Shown in pieces: positions 36,354 to 48,663 of a DNA stretch of 64,000 nt. Below the pieces are notes generated by a model, which ran no database searches, had not been told where the DNA came from, and was given only the letters and a program-made list of their open reading frames with translations. The first letter of the stretch is position 1. Each line of letters begins with the position of its first letter. The stretch spans positions 29,037,953 through 29,101,952 of the forward strand of contig NC_092696.1 in NCBI RefSeq assembly GCF_964275005.1. Reading direction: 5' to 3'. This DNA comes from Diadema setosum. Taxonomy: Eukaryota; Echinodermata; Echinoidea; Diadematoida; Diadematidae. A program made the position numbers and the translations under genes.

Positions 36354-36883
36354 AAAAAGGCATAGGCAGTTACTTTCACACCGCATCCCTCCGATGCCAT
36401 CGAAGAAAAAGGCGATAAATACATATTAGTATCTAGTATCTCCTTTCCTTTAGTGAGACATGAACCCAATCAAAGAATATATATACCTGAGAAAGATGCG
36501 ACGTTTTGTTCCTTGTCTGAACAGAGACGAAAGACCAACTTGCCTTGCTAAAAATGATGACCATGAAGTATAACTGCCGTTTAAATATTGTCGCCGTCGC
36601 TTCGCGTTCTTTTCCCTCGGCAAACTTGCATGACGACGTGCCGGGTCGCGTCAATGTCGACCCCAGAATCATGGACTGATAAATTAGCTGGGCATGTCTG
36701 GAGATAGTGCAAACATTTCAAGGTGTACTTATTGTTATCTGTCGTACCTTTAGCAGAAGATCCTATATATAGCTGTGACATGTATATATAGGTAGATAGA
36801 TATAGTGGTGACTGGCATTGTGTTTATGATTGCAATTTGTTAATTTATCATTGGAAAACTTCTTGAATGTCTGTAACGAGCAC

Positions 36884-37274
36884 TTAAAGGGACTGCACAG
36901 TACTGGTTGAGGTGGGGATTCATGTTTTGAACATTCCTAAGTGAGATAATGAAAGGCCTCTTATGAAATATGAAAGAGCATGTAATTTTAAGAAGAATTC
37001 AATGTTTATTGACGAAAATTGGTTTTCAAATGGCTGAGATATCAAAAAAAGTGCTAATAATAAAAGGCGACATGCCACAACTTTATTAGGATCTCTTTGT
37101 TTCACCTTGTTTTTGGATATCTCAGCCATTTCAAAACCGATTTTCATCGAATAAACTTTTGATAGGCCTACCCCTTAGAACTACATGCTCTTTGACATCT
37201 CATAGAGTGGTTTCTGAATATCTCGCAAAAAGTTAAAAGCTAAATCCTCACCTCGAACTGTACACACCCTTTAA
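36884..37274 (+). mobile_element. TTAA foldback MITE, family T1 (young subfamily)
   Basis: TTAAAGGGACTGCACAGTAC to gtacacaccctTTAA. Very close to the copy at 41661-42051 over its whole length, so these two look recent. Confidence 0.78.
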
Positions 37275-37679
37275 TGTTAACATTCCCAGACAGACACGAC
37301 AGAATAATAATTGTGTTAATCATGAAACATTCCCAAGACTACTCTGGATTTCTAAATCCTTGTCACGTTCAATCAACAGCAAAGACGTTATAACTTTACA
37401 GAGAAAAAAAGGGGGAAATCTGAATCGTAATCAACCTGACAAAATATTTGCTTTCTCTTGTAAAGTACGTATTCGTAAATGGAAATGTTTGAGCGATGAT
37501 TTCCAATCATAGACTACAAATTCATATGCATTTTTTTTTTTAAACTTAAGAGAGTATCTTCTGCGAGTGTAGTTTTTAGATTTCTCAAAGCGTCGTCTTG
37601 TTGATTCAGGCTGACTACAGACACTTTTGATGAGATCAAAGCAGGAAAACATATTCAAAATCTTTGAAAAAGTGATTGA

Positions 37680-37937
37680 CAAATTGCCCTACATTGACTT
37701 AAATAAGCAGTGAAATTGATAAGCGTTATAGCAGGAGCCATGGTAAAAAAAAAAAAAAGAAAAAAAAATAAAACCATGGGTGTACATACTCCAGCATGAC
37801 TTCAAATCATGGGCGTACGTACTCGAGCAGGATTCAAATCCTGCTCGAGTGTGTACGCCCATGATTTTTTTTTTCATCATGACTCCTTCTAAAACACTGA
37901 TTAATTCAGTGCTTATTTACGTCAATGTAGGGCAATT
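37680..37937. mobile_element. Foldback MITE
   Basis: Outer arms aattgccctacattgac with taaataagcactgaatt pair at 37683-37715 and 37902-37935. Inner arms catgggcgtacgtactcgag and agcaggattc form a second palindrome around 37837. Poly-A and poly-T tracts separate the two. Confidence 0.65.
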
Positions 37938-38077
37938 AGTGAATCAGTTGCAATGAAAACATCTCGACGGAAGAATTTCATGAATTTCAATATTCAAAAT
38001 CTTATTTTGACACCTTTGGCATAAACAGGTGTACGAATTCATTAACGAGCAATGTTCCTATTAAGTAGGTCCATGCC

Positions 38078-38470
38078 TTAAAGGAATGGTACAGTATTGG
38101 TGTAGATGAGAACTGGGCTTTCAACTTTTTGTGAGATACCAAGAAAACACTTATGAAATAATACAGAGAATACCATTTTAAGAGGAATTCAAATTTTATT
38201 TGACTGAAATCTTGTTTGGAATGACTGAAATATCCAAAAAACAATGTAAAACAAAGCGATCGTAATAAAAGGTACGTCCCACACTTTCTGTGAATCGCTC
38301 TGTGTTGGATATCTCAGCCATTTAAAAAACAATTTTCATCAAATAAATGTTGAATTCCTCATGGAATTACATGTTCTTTCATATTTCATAAGAGGTTTCT
38401 CATTTTCTCACCAAAAATGTTTATAGAAACCTGAAATTAGGTCTCAACCAAAACTATACGATCCATTTAA
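38078..38470 (+). mobile_element. TTAA foldback MITE, family T1
   Basis: TTAAAGGAATGGTACAGTAT to cgatccatTTAA, with the paired gatatctcagccat and atgactgaaatatccaaaaa blocks. Confidence 0.72.
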
Positions 38471-38776
38471 TCTACACTTTTAATACGCCTATAGTAGATG
38501 AAAGATGAATCGAGGCACAATGTTTAAAGCATGATATCAAAGATACATTATCGAAGGACATAGATGAGGCTATGCATATGATATCAAGAGACATCAGCTA
38601 GCAATGAATTACGATTTAAAAACCAGGATTTTGAAATTCCTTGTGAGAAGATAGGCGACATTTCTCATGTTTCTAATCTTTACTTTTCGACATATTTTGC
38701 GCAGAACTTTCCCTTGTACTGTTTACTGATAAACATTTTTCTAAGTTCGTAGGTATATATCCATTAGAGCTCTCTT

Positions 38777-38808
<32 letters not shown>

Positions 38809-39564
38809 ATAAGAACAGATAGGACCTATAATAACAGCTATATTCCCTGATATGAAGAACAAAGTGCAGGTCGTGATTACATTACATTACATTAGTAATT
38901 TCATTTAAACGATGTGATTTTACATGTTTTATGGCATATTGCTGATCTCCTACAACATTCTTTTGATAAATTCATAATCATTAAGCGGTAACCTAACCAA
39001 GGAAATCGATATTGATGATTTCATTCCCTTATCAAAAAAAAAAAAAGATACAAATTTGATACAACAATGAATTTTCCAGGTACTTTACAATAGTTCTTTC
39101 GCAATCGCGTAGTTTGGGTTTTTACAGGAACATGGCACAGTTATGTCTTTATAAAGCTTTTCATGAGGCTACCCTGGGTAGTTTATTACTATGATAAAGT
39201 GGCGCATGCATACAAGAGATAATCACTCCCACTTTTTAAAGCGGTATTTTCTTGGACTGTCTCCAAGGTCTGTTGCGCGGCATATCTGCTTTTCAAGCTT
39301 CCTCGTTATGGTATTTTAAGATTGAAGATTCAAATTTATTTTCATAGCCATCAAATAAACAGAGAAATCATATACAAAGTATAAGCAGAACATAATATTA
39401 GTAATAATCGCAAAAACGTAAATTAACAAAGTACATGTGAAAATGAGGAACACATAAAGAAAACATATTTTTTTTTTCAATATATACATATTATATTAAA
39501 TATGTTTACGTAATGCATAAGATATCATTTTGCATTGTGACAGGATAATGTTAGATATTTTAAT

Positions 39565-39705
39565 TAATCATTTATCTGTTTCAACTGTCAGATTCAAATA
39601 ATACTGTGATCAATTAGTTCGTTCAACTGACTATATATAACATTGCGTCATGAAAGAGAAATTCAGAAATAAAATAAAATCAATCCATCAATCAATCAAA
39701 TATGC
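39565..39705 (+). mobile_element. LINE 3' tail with (AATC)n
   Basis: cagattcaaataatactgtg, gttcaactgact and terminal caatccatcaatcaatcaaa. A sister copy lies at 63495-63607. Confidence 0.55.
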
Positions 39706-40079
39706 CTTTAGTTTTAATACCCTCAAATTGAAATTGAAGGAGAAATCTCTTTTAAACCATTACCAGGTCTCGTCTGACGCTTATCAGTGTTGATGCCAGC
39801 TGACATTCGTATTTCATATTTCCGTGTTCGGATACAAATTACCTCTTCTTGACATACCCCAGGAATTTCTGGGCTGGGTAGATCATGCACAGCGTGTTTC
39901 TATTTTGTCATTCTCTGTAATGTCCTGTACAAGTATATATTTCCTCTGCTCGTATAAAGTTTTTAGTAGTTTCTGTCCCCCTTCCTTCATTTACTTCCGT
40001 GTTTACGTCAATGCTGCAAATTCAGATCGCGCTTTGTTCCCATTTGTATTTCTTAATGAGCAGTAAGGGTTACACTGAT

Positions 40080-40310
40080 GTATGACCCTGTGCTTTTTTT
40101 TTTTGAGGAGACTGCACTTGCAGTCCCCTACATTTGTAACAACCGATTTGATTGCCACTTACAATGTATTTCATACATCATTTAATAGTATTCTATATGA
40201 CCCTGTTCGAAGTTTGTTATCTTTAGCATGTAACAATTCACGAGATCGTTTACATACTTGAGAAAAAATAATGAAATTAAATTAAATTCAATCTAATTGA
40301 GTTAAATTGA
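40080..40310 (+). mobile_element. LINE 3' UTR with hairpin
   Basis: Contains the hairpin gaggagactgcacttgcagt-cccct, then a 3' tail (ataatgaaattaaattaaat). A similar gggtccc...gggaccc hairpin lies at 27301-27346. Confidence 0.4.
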
Positions 40311-40357
40311 ACTCAGCAGTGAATAAACGAAATGCAAGTGACTGGAGATCAAAGCAT

Positions 40358-40410
<53 letters not shown>

Positions 40411-40875
40411 GTATTTGTATAAAGTTCAGGGAATTACCTTCCGACAAAGCTTATAACAGCTTCTTCTATGTACAGGATGATTGTGATTCAAAGAAGACAT
40501 TTTAGGATCAAGTATTACGCCATTAACGTGCTGCACTGGATGTAGTAATTTGTGCCAACAATTCAAACTTTACAAGAATAGTAATTTATTGTGAATACTA
40601 TTTGTTTTGATGCAAATAGCAAGATTTCTTTTTCTTTTGATAATTCAATTTAAGACGATTTGATGTCAACCACAGTTTGAGTTCATCCAAACTTAACTGA
40701 AGTTTATGATATTGCTTGTAAAAGTGATGGGAGTGAAGGTTGGGTAGATACTTATAATTGGGATGTCATCTGCTTAATGGTACCAATCAATGCCGCGCGT
40801 TTGGGAGATTTTGCCATGCAGTCCTTTATGGAAAAGAGTGGTAGACCACCAACAGATCCCTGTAGTGCACCAAAC

Positions 40876-41200
40876 TTAAAGGGGATGGCTAGTAAGTGAT
40901 CAGTGGGAATCAGTGGGAATGCTGGGGGGGGGGGGGGTGATTGTTCCAATCCTTGTGAGATTCTAAGAGTTGTGTGAAAATTATTTGCTTCAGAATGGTC
41001 TCATATTCAAGTAATGTGCAGTTTAATGTTTCCAGGCTAGCATGCCTGTACAGTGGCGGGGCGATCGTTAACGGCCTGTTAATGCTATATAATTAACGAG
41101 ATATATAATGTACTCTGAAATGAATCCTACAAGGATTGGGACAATAATCCCAAGCATTCCCACTGATTCCCGCTGATCAGTTACTAGCCATCCCCTTTAA
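40876..41200. mobile_element. TTAA foldback MITE, family T4
   Basis: TTAAAGGGGATGGCTAGTAA-type left end and ACTAGCCATCCCCTTTAA right end, with paired gggaatcagtgggaatgct blocks. The left arm has gained a run of 14 G. Confidence 0.72.
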
Positions 41201-41348
41201 ATTCAGACAGTGCTCTGAACTATATCTCATTAGAGGCTTATCTCATCGTGTCTTACAAAATAGTTAGAAACCTGAAGTCAAGTCTCAACTAAAGCTTCAC
41301 CACCCTTCAAAGATGTTTAAAAAGGCGCTTAACCCGTTTTGCCATCAA

Positions 41349-41403
<55 letters not shown>

Positions 41404-41660
41404 TCATACATGTATTATATAACATGTTGAGTGACAGCAATAGACTAAACCAGAACATCTCCCCTCCCCCTCCCACACACACACATACACCCGGTTAGTA
41501 TAATCCTTACACAGACAACATATAAGTCCGTTCTCAGCATCAAAAGACTAGTTCCGTTCTGTGATTGTATTTAGTAATAAATGTATTATGTTTGTTTGTT
41601 ATGTGGTATTTCTTAAACATGTGTTGTATTTTTGTATATGTTTTGTAGTTATTGTTATGT

Positions 41661-42051
41661 TTAAAGGGACTGTACAGTACTGGTTGAGGTAGTGATTCAT
41701 GTTTTGAACATTCCTAAGTGAGATAATGAAAAGCCTCTCATGAAATATGAAAGAGCATGTAAATTTAAGAAGGATTCAACGTTTATTTGATGAAAATTGG
41801 TTTTCAAATGGCTGAGATATCCAAAAAAGTGCTAATAATAAAAGGCGACATGCCCCAACTTTATTAGTATCTCTTTGTTTCACCTAGTTTTTGGATATCT
41901 CAGCCATTTCAAAACCGATTTTCATCGAATAAACTTTTGATACCCCTTAGAACCGCTTGCTCTTTGACATCTCATAGAGTGGTTCCTGAATATCTCACAA
42001 AACGTTAAAAGCTAAATCTTCACCTCGACCAGAACTGTACACACCCTTTAA
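41661..42051 (+). mobile_element. TTAA foldback MITE, family T1 (young subfamily)
   Basis: TTAAAGGGACTGTACAGTAC to ctgtacacaccctTTAA. Sister of 36884-37274. Directly followed by the Penelope-like tail at 42.16 kb. Confidence 0.78.
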
Positions 42052-42154
42052 GTATAAAAATGCATACAATTAGTGTATTGAAGGTTGGTTAAGTTTTGTA
42101 TGATCTTAGACCGTGGTTGATTTTGCTTAAATGTTGTTGCTATACATTGTCATT

Positions 42155-42250
42155 GTAGATTCTGAAGAAGGGCAATTAGCCCGAAAGCTCAATTAAAGGG
42201 GTTGCTACTCAAAATCACAGCCACGTCTCTCGTGCAAGTTTTGCTGACAA
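42155..42250 (+). mobile_element. Penelope-like or LINE 3' tail
   Basis: CTGAAGAAGGGC, loop, GCCCGAAAGCTC, then TTAAAGG and GTGCAAGTTTTGCTG. The CTGAnGA...GAAA order is reminiscent of a decayed hammerhead with one extra base. Same family as 24731-24830 by shared blocks. Confidence 0.4.
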
Positions 42251-43920
42251 TAATATTGTATCATATGTGTATGTATTTGAACGTTTATATATATATGTTC
42301 TATTACATAGGGCCTAATGATACACATCTGCATTTGGGTATGTGAATATTTTGCATATGTGTCTATATGAACATTCAAGTAGAATGAGTCATGTGCACTC
42401 CTTGACAGGAGATATTCTGTTTCGTATATTCATTTTGTGTATTCACACATTCAAGCGGAATGTACAGCAACGATAGAATCGAAATAAAACAAAAATTTCG
42501 AGAGAAAAAAGGCAATCCAACTACTGGAATTCAGGCATGCAAATTGGTATAGCGTTGATAATTCCTCCTAGAAAATCACTTTAATATGTGATTTTTAAAG
42601 CTTTCGTAAATCTTTAAGAACATCGTATAAGGATGACGTCCATTTGCTGAATAAATTCAGCAAGCGTAGAAACAAACCAATAAACATGCATACATGCAAA
42701 CATATTACTCAAAGATTGTGGGTTTGGCTTTAGAGCCGAAGACGCAATGTTGTTGTTTTGTTATTGTTATTTTCTTTTTTTTTCTCATAGAATGTCATGT
42801 CTTGTTACCGAGCACATTATACCTTTCTATATATTTAGTTTCGTTTCTTTTCACTTTATTTCAGACAGGTAAACTTATTCCGTTATTTCTACAATGAAGC
42901 GAAATCAATGAATGAAATATTGGGCAGTATAAAATTGGAAATATCAAGCAATCAAAAACGTGCATAACTGACATGACTGAATACAAATACAGTAGTCAAC
43001 ATCATGGTACTGATTACATCTGCACCTACGGTAATGAATTCTATCCCACTGCATGGGGTATTTATCTTCTATGTTACACAAACACAATATAGACAAATAC
43101 AATAATCAGCATTTGTATTTCAACAACAACAACAACAAAAAGAACACAAGGGCTATAATGAACTGTCGTGTCACGGAACAGTTGCAACTCAATAACATTT
43201 GAAGAAAACGAAAAGCTGAGCAAATATTACTCTTTTGTGAAAGGCTTGTAAATTGTATTACAAAATTATACAATAGATTCATTGTGATAACTATCCTCTT
43301 TTAATTCTTGTGTGTTTAGTAAAGTGTGACATTGATACTTTTTGTTCTCCAACAAAGTAACAGGAGTATACAAACATCTTTTGATTCGCTTGATTACCAC
43401 GCTCGATACGTCTAAAACTTCGCCTCGTACAGTGCAATGTAAATATTTGCCGAATTGTCTGCAGCTTGTGTACCTTTCTATTCATGTTTGTGTGAACTAA
43501 TCAAATTGTATGAACTTGAATTTGTTGGCATGCTCCAAAGTTCTAAGGATTGCACAATAATGGGAGGCCTGTACCCCAAAGTCCGTCTTATTAAAAGACA
43601 AAGCATTGGTAATAAAAATTACCACATCATTTGCTTTATTTGGGTTCACCGTCTAGATCCAGTGCTTCTTCTCTTTCGATGTTTTATCTTTATATGACTT
43701 TTTTGCTGTTCGGGGTGATGCGTTTTGTTTTGTTTTTTAAGTCTGCACGCTTGCACGCAGTTTCAGTTTGTTTTCGTAACTGTAGTTTACAATCATTTTT
43801 TTTTTCCTGCTAGTCTTCTTTAATTCTTTAAGTGATATCAAGTCTTTCTTAGTTCCTAGTCTAATATGGTGAAATACAAGAGTTTGGATCTATCCATCCA
43901 TTTGCTGGTATGTGTGTGTG

Positions 43921-43961
<41 letters not shown>

Positions 43962-44239
43962 GAAGTTGTACAAAAGAAGAGTGTACAGTCAACCATAGAT
44001 AGTGGCCGCTATCTTTAACAACCAATTTTTCAGTGGTCATGTATGGCAGGTGGCCGCCGAGGCAGGTTTGGGGGAGCTTATGACGGTTTCAAAAATGAAA
44101 TGTACAATCACAGCTCTCCTTCTTTAAAAGAAAGTCTTCAACTTACTCTTCCCTTAACACGAACAGAGGGTGCGGATACATTCTGTAAGTTCATTTACAG
44201 GCTTTTTGCGGAAGTATTTTTTAACGCATTTTTATTTTA
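42251..44239. other. Intergenic, no gene seen
   Basis: AT-rich, with a (GT)n tract at 43912-43960; nothing recognisable. Confidence 0.5.
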
Positions 44240-44664
44240 GTCCAAACGACTTAAGAAAGTTTCAACGAAATTGAAAATACATATCTTAAAGACACCCAGT
44301 CGCGAGGATACATGGACATATTTCAGCCGCGGGCGGCAGCACGTAAACTCGCTTCCGAAGTTGCTATACGAAGCGAAATGTGTGTGTGCGCAAGACATCC
44401 CTAAAGCAATGTATCGCGCTATAGTATCTCGTTTGCTCGCTTGATTGATCTGAGCGCGGGGAGTACATTTTGTGTAATGTGAATTGAATGTATGGTATAC
44501 TGTATGTACTGTGTGATGCAATGTTCGCATGAGCTATAGTAGCTAGCTGCCTATACTTGTACGACTACAGTGTACGCCTTCTCTTCATCGCACCGTCGAT
44601 CGTCGTCAGTCGTTAACTACACTGTAATCGTCAGATCAGATTATATATAGGTAGGGTGGCCATC

Positions 44665-44790
44665 ATGGACGATGACACATCGTCATGGGTAGCGGATATT
44701 ACCGCCGAGTTGTCCATTCTGAACGCGGACGATTGGGTCGGAGACCCTGTGTCTTGTGTAGCCCTACTACATATCGACCATACCATGTAG
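44665..44790 (+). CDS. Possible short open frame in CpG-rich island
   Basis: 41 codons, beginning MDDDTSSWVADITAELS and ending HIDHTM. A TATA-like stretch (ttatatatag) lies 16 bp upstream, and the start context (catcATGg) is reasonable. The acidic N-terminus looks protein-like, but no clear donor or continuation was found. Opposite in direction to the candidate exon at 45896-46221. Confidence 0.15.
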   Translation: MDDDTSSWVADITAELSILNADDWVGDPVSCVALLHIDHTM

Positions 44791-45895
44791 CACCCTTATT
44801 GAAACCGACCGCGTATAATTCGCGCACTAAACACTTAGTACGCACTTCTCTGCGCGCAAAGCACTTAAAAATGGATTGGCTTTGAATGTAGATGAGGATG
44901 GTGTGGGAAAACGCGATAATTCATTGTTCATTAATGGTTTTAATCAAGGACAAAATTTCGAATGAATATTTTCACCGAATCGTAATGACAGCACAATGTT
45001 ATGTCTATGGAAGTTTCTAAAAGGCTTCTAAAAAGCTTCGTACAACACGGTGTTCAATACAACTCGGTTTGCGTGCATTGTCAATGCAAAAACAGCGGTC
45101 GATCCTATTAACGCGATTTACCGCGGGGAGCTGAAACGAGGCCACGCAAGTTCGTCGGCGATATTTTTGCACTGAAACTTCGAATCGAAAACGGAACAAC
45201 GGCATTTGATAGAGCTGGATTTTCTCAATCACGTAGGTCAAGTTTTTTTACGTGAATTTCAGTGTTAAATATTCTTATCAAGCAGATAAACATTAGGCGG
45301 TCGATTAGTAGTAGGTCCAACCATACTTGCCCTGGCGTGTGTAAATTCAGGACGGGGACCGGAAGCGACTGTGCCCGTGCAGGGCCAACGGCCACAGTTG
45401 CACTGCACAGTGTAATTGTGGCCGTGATAGAAGGGGGCCGTGCACCAACCGACATACCTTCAAGTCGAAGTAGGGCCTAAACTAGAATCTATTATTGTTA
45501 GATCTATCATCTTTGAACCTTTAGCTCCCCTGTTTAAACGTTAGAGTTCTACCAGATCTATTGGGTTAGACTACATGTATGATGGAGCTTGCGATAGATC
45601 TATTCATTTTTTTTAAATTTATTTGCAAATCCTAAATCATATTCTTGGGGAATTTGCATAACATGATTGATATGAAAAACTTCTCATTTAATGGGACTAA
45701 TGACATTAAACTGACCCAGCAAATGTCATTTCAATTACGGCATTATCATATTTTGACATAAATGAGAATGCGGAATTATACATAGAAAAATAGGCCTACT
45801 TGTCGATCAAACGCAAATGCCCTAAAGTTACTGATACTAGATTAGAAAAAGTCATTCCACTTCAATCACTGATTCATGTGTAGACTTCTACTTAC

Positions 45896-46221
45896 ACATC
45901 ATCTGGATCTGGATTCCTTGAAGTTGTTGACTTGGCCAGCTGGGGTTGCTTGATTGGCGTAAGCCGTGGCAACACAATTCCACCGTGCATGTCGTAACAC
46001 GAATTTGCACATTCGAAATAAAAATTCCTGCAAAACTGTTCATGCAACTCCAGCAAGTGGAAAGCAAAATTTTCATCGGCACGCTGACGCTGAAGCCTCC
46101 CCCTCTGGTCTCTTACTACTTGTCCTCCAGCTAAGAACACGTCTCTCTGCGTTCTCCACTCGTCGATAGTGTCAAACAAGTAGATACGTTGCCTCGAGTT
46201 GGACGGCTGTTTGATCTCCAT
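45896..46221 (-). CDS. Possible first coding exon of an unrecognised gene
   Basis: An open frame of 108 codons starts at an ATG (MEIKQPSNSRQRIYLFDT), reads through WRTQRDVFLAGGQVVRDQ and FCRNFYFECANSCYDM, and ends NPDPDDV at a good donor (gtaagt, 45890-45895). It sits inside the CpG-richer island of the window and has mixed hydrophilic composition without low complexity, which speaks for real coding. I do not recognise the family: no membrane segment, no signal peptide, and the cysteines do not form a zinc finger I know. No downstream exon was identified in the 1.5 kb to the left. It could also be a fragment of a domesticated or decayed transposon gene, or chance. Confidence 0.35.
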
Positions 46222-47106
46222 TGTGAGGTTTCATTACTAAACCAAAGCCAAGGCTAAGCCGAAACAGTACAGCACTTTTTATTGCAAACAGTACTCGCAT
46301 ACCACTCACAATATTGATACTGACATACCGGTACCGACGACTTTCTATCAACTTTGTTATGTTACGATCCGACCCAACGTACTGTAAGCTGTACGTATAA
46401 CACATGCAGCTGACGCAGCAGACAACATTGCACGATGAGATCATAACAACCTGCCATATTATGGCCATATGCATTGCAACTTGCTATACATGAAGCTTAG
46501 AGTTTTAATATTTCTTCATCAAAGCATATTTATAAATACCAAATATTAAACAACGTAATATATGAATAATTTATGATATTGTTATATAATATTTTCAGAC
46601 ATTTTTAGATATTATTGCCTAGATTGCTGAAATTGGCACCATAGTGCATATAAACAGAGACTGGAGCCAGATACGTACGTACGTACACCCTACAGCTCTC
46701 ACTACTTGTTGTGTCGCGGACCGGGAGAGATTTTCATGCGCATGGCTGTTGTGCGGTTTTGTGCATGCACCCATTCGGCCCCATTCGGTAGGTATTCGGG
46801 CGTCCATGTTGAAATTACAGTGGACAGCTCGCACGGCGCTCGTGCCCCATCAGGTTTTCGCTGGTGCGCTGCGTAGCGTCGTGTTCGGCATTCGGTACGT
46901 ACGGGGGTACAATAACGGGAGGAGCAGCTTGTCGTGCTTTTCTACTGAGCTGCGAATCGCCTGCGACGACCGGCTGCCTTTAAATAGCTTTTGATAGGGT
47001 GATTATTTGGGGATAAGAACGTGGTTACAGCCCGACTTCCTCCCAACTTTGTTTTCCTTTACCTTGTCACGGCAATGGGTCAGAGCCGATTATAATCTTT
47101 GAATGT

Positions 47107-47317
47107 GAATACAAACAAGAGTGAATCTAGAGTGAAATTGGAGTGAATTTTGAGTGAAAATGCTCATTTTCACTCATTTTGGAGTGACCTCATGAACAGC
47201 AGGGATCACTCGAAGATTTAGGAGTGATCCCTGAGGTCACTCCTAAACGAGTGAAAATGAACATTTTCAGTCAAAATTCACTCCAATTTCACTCTAAATT
47301 CACTCATTTTTGTATTC
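47107..47317. mobile_element. Foldback element built of GAGTGAA units
   Basis: Arms of about 60 bp (gaatacaaacaagagtgaat, ctagagtgaaattggagtga) around a centre with a second palindrome (gggatcactc..gagtgatccc). Confidence 0.65.
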
Positions 47318-47551
47318 ACTCCTTTAAGAGAGAATATTTTCACTCGATTTTTTGTTTTTGTTTTTAGAGAGTAAATTCATGAAATACAACCATTTTCCCC
47401 ATCATGCGTCCGGTACACCTACAACACTATACAAGACTTGAGCCATATGTTCGGATTTTACCGGACGCATGGCTCAGCGTGGGTCAGTAAAAATCAATGC
47501 ATGACAATTGACCAATCAGAGTGTAGACATTCTAAAGCCCATTTTATAAAT

Positions 47552-47582
47552 AATAATAATAGTAATGATGATGATGATGATG

Positions 47583-47628
<46 letters not shown>

Positions 47629-47645
47629 TAATAATAATAATAATA
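47552..47645. repeat. (AAT)n/(GAT)n microsatellite
   Basis: About 95 bp of AAT and GAT units. Related ATT tracts: 28981-29030, 52314-52460 (long, imperfect) and 53160-53228. Confidence 0.85.
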
Positions 47646-48413
47646 CAGTGTATAATATTTTCGCGGACATTCATGGTGCAATCATCAGCGTAGAGCGAAC
47701 TACCGACGTGACGTTTCCCGACAGACTGGACAGCCAGTCTGATATGTGTGTGTGAAGCCACTATCCTCGTCAAGAATGCTACGATTATAGTCTCCTGCAT
47801 TCTTATTACTCCTAGATTTGTTTAACTTGTCTTTCGAACAGCAGGTACGTGAAATCGTATTTTCATTTAATGCGTAGCGACACCTGCTCGAAATTGTTTT
47901 GTATCATTAAGATTAAGTGTTATTCGGTTCTTTTAACTAACAGCCGATCCATGTAATTCACTGTTGAAAATTTTGATATTACCCATGCACGAACTTTGCT
48001 CACTTGGCTTCCTGCTATAGTCTTGTACGAAGAAGGAATGCAGAAATAAAGGAAGGAGAAAAGGAAAAAGACTTCCGATTCTTTGGATTCTTTCTCCTGC
48101 ACTATGTGGCCGATATTGGAATGCATTCTCAAATGAGGTCCCATATCGGGAAATGACTCACAGGATATTCCATAACAGAAAATTGCAACATTTTTCCCCT
48201 CACAAATCTTGTATAATTGAATATAAATGATGTATGTACAACTATATCCCTCATAAATCACAATAGTTATCATAATACAATGTATGTTTGATGTAATGTT
48301 TCGTATTTCAGGTCGTAGGGGGAAGAAAAAAAAATAAAACTACTGCCATCAACGGGCACCATCATGTGTTAGTTGATTGCGATCACGTAAGAAACTGAAC
48401 AACACCTCTAAAT

Positions 48414-48663
48414 CTAATCCGATTCCGCGTCTTTTCTCCTCAGTTCATCTATATCGACCCCTGGCATCTCCACAAGTCGCCGTTTGTGGTTGACCCATTG
48501 CAGCCCCGTGATGTCGTTGTACCGATAAGGCATCTTTTCGTAGCAGTACTTCCGGGTCATGTTCCACAACGGTGGATTGTCCATCTCGAGGACTTGTTGT
48601 AAATGGTATGCCATGTCTTCCGTCGTCTGGGCAACGCCATCCTCGAAATGATATCTTTGATAC
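48414..48663 (-). CDS. SDR-B exon 5 (C-terminus, stop)
   Basis: 250 bp including TAG, YQRYHFEDGVAQTTEDMAYH through VEMPGVDIDELRR and final ESD. The acceptor is cctcttttgaaag. Four codons shorter than SDR-A exon 5. Confidence 0.92.

Larger units (their letters stand above)
44240..47000. promoter_or_regulatory. CpG-richer island
   Basis: Local composition shifts from AT-rich to GC-balanced with many CpG dinucleotides, for example at 44300-44470, 44560-44870, 45040-45180, 45340-45460 and 46680-46990. It is the only long stretch like this in the window. Likely a promoter region or first exons of a gene that continues outside what I can read. Confidence 0.35.

Noticed and set aside
46644-46994. 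116-codon plus-strand frame in the CpG-rich island
   Set aside because: No recognisable motif, no clear splice border and mixed composition; likely a by-product of fewer stops in GC-rich DNA.
47516-47800. Minus-strand frame with SSLYADDCTM, like a reverse-transcriptase YADD box
   Set aside because: The flanking residues do not fit any RT motif A-C arrangement and the rest of the frame is translated microsatellite. Probably chance or a very old remnant.
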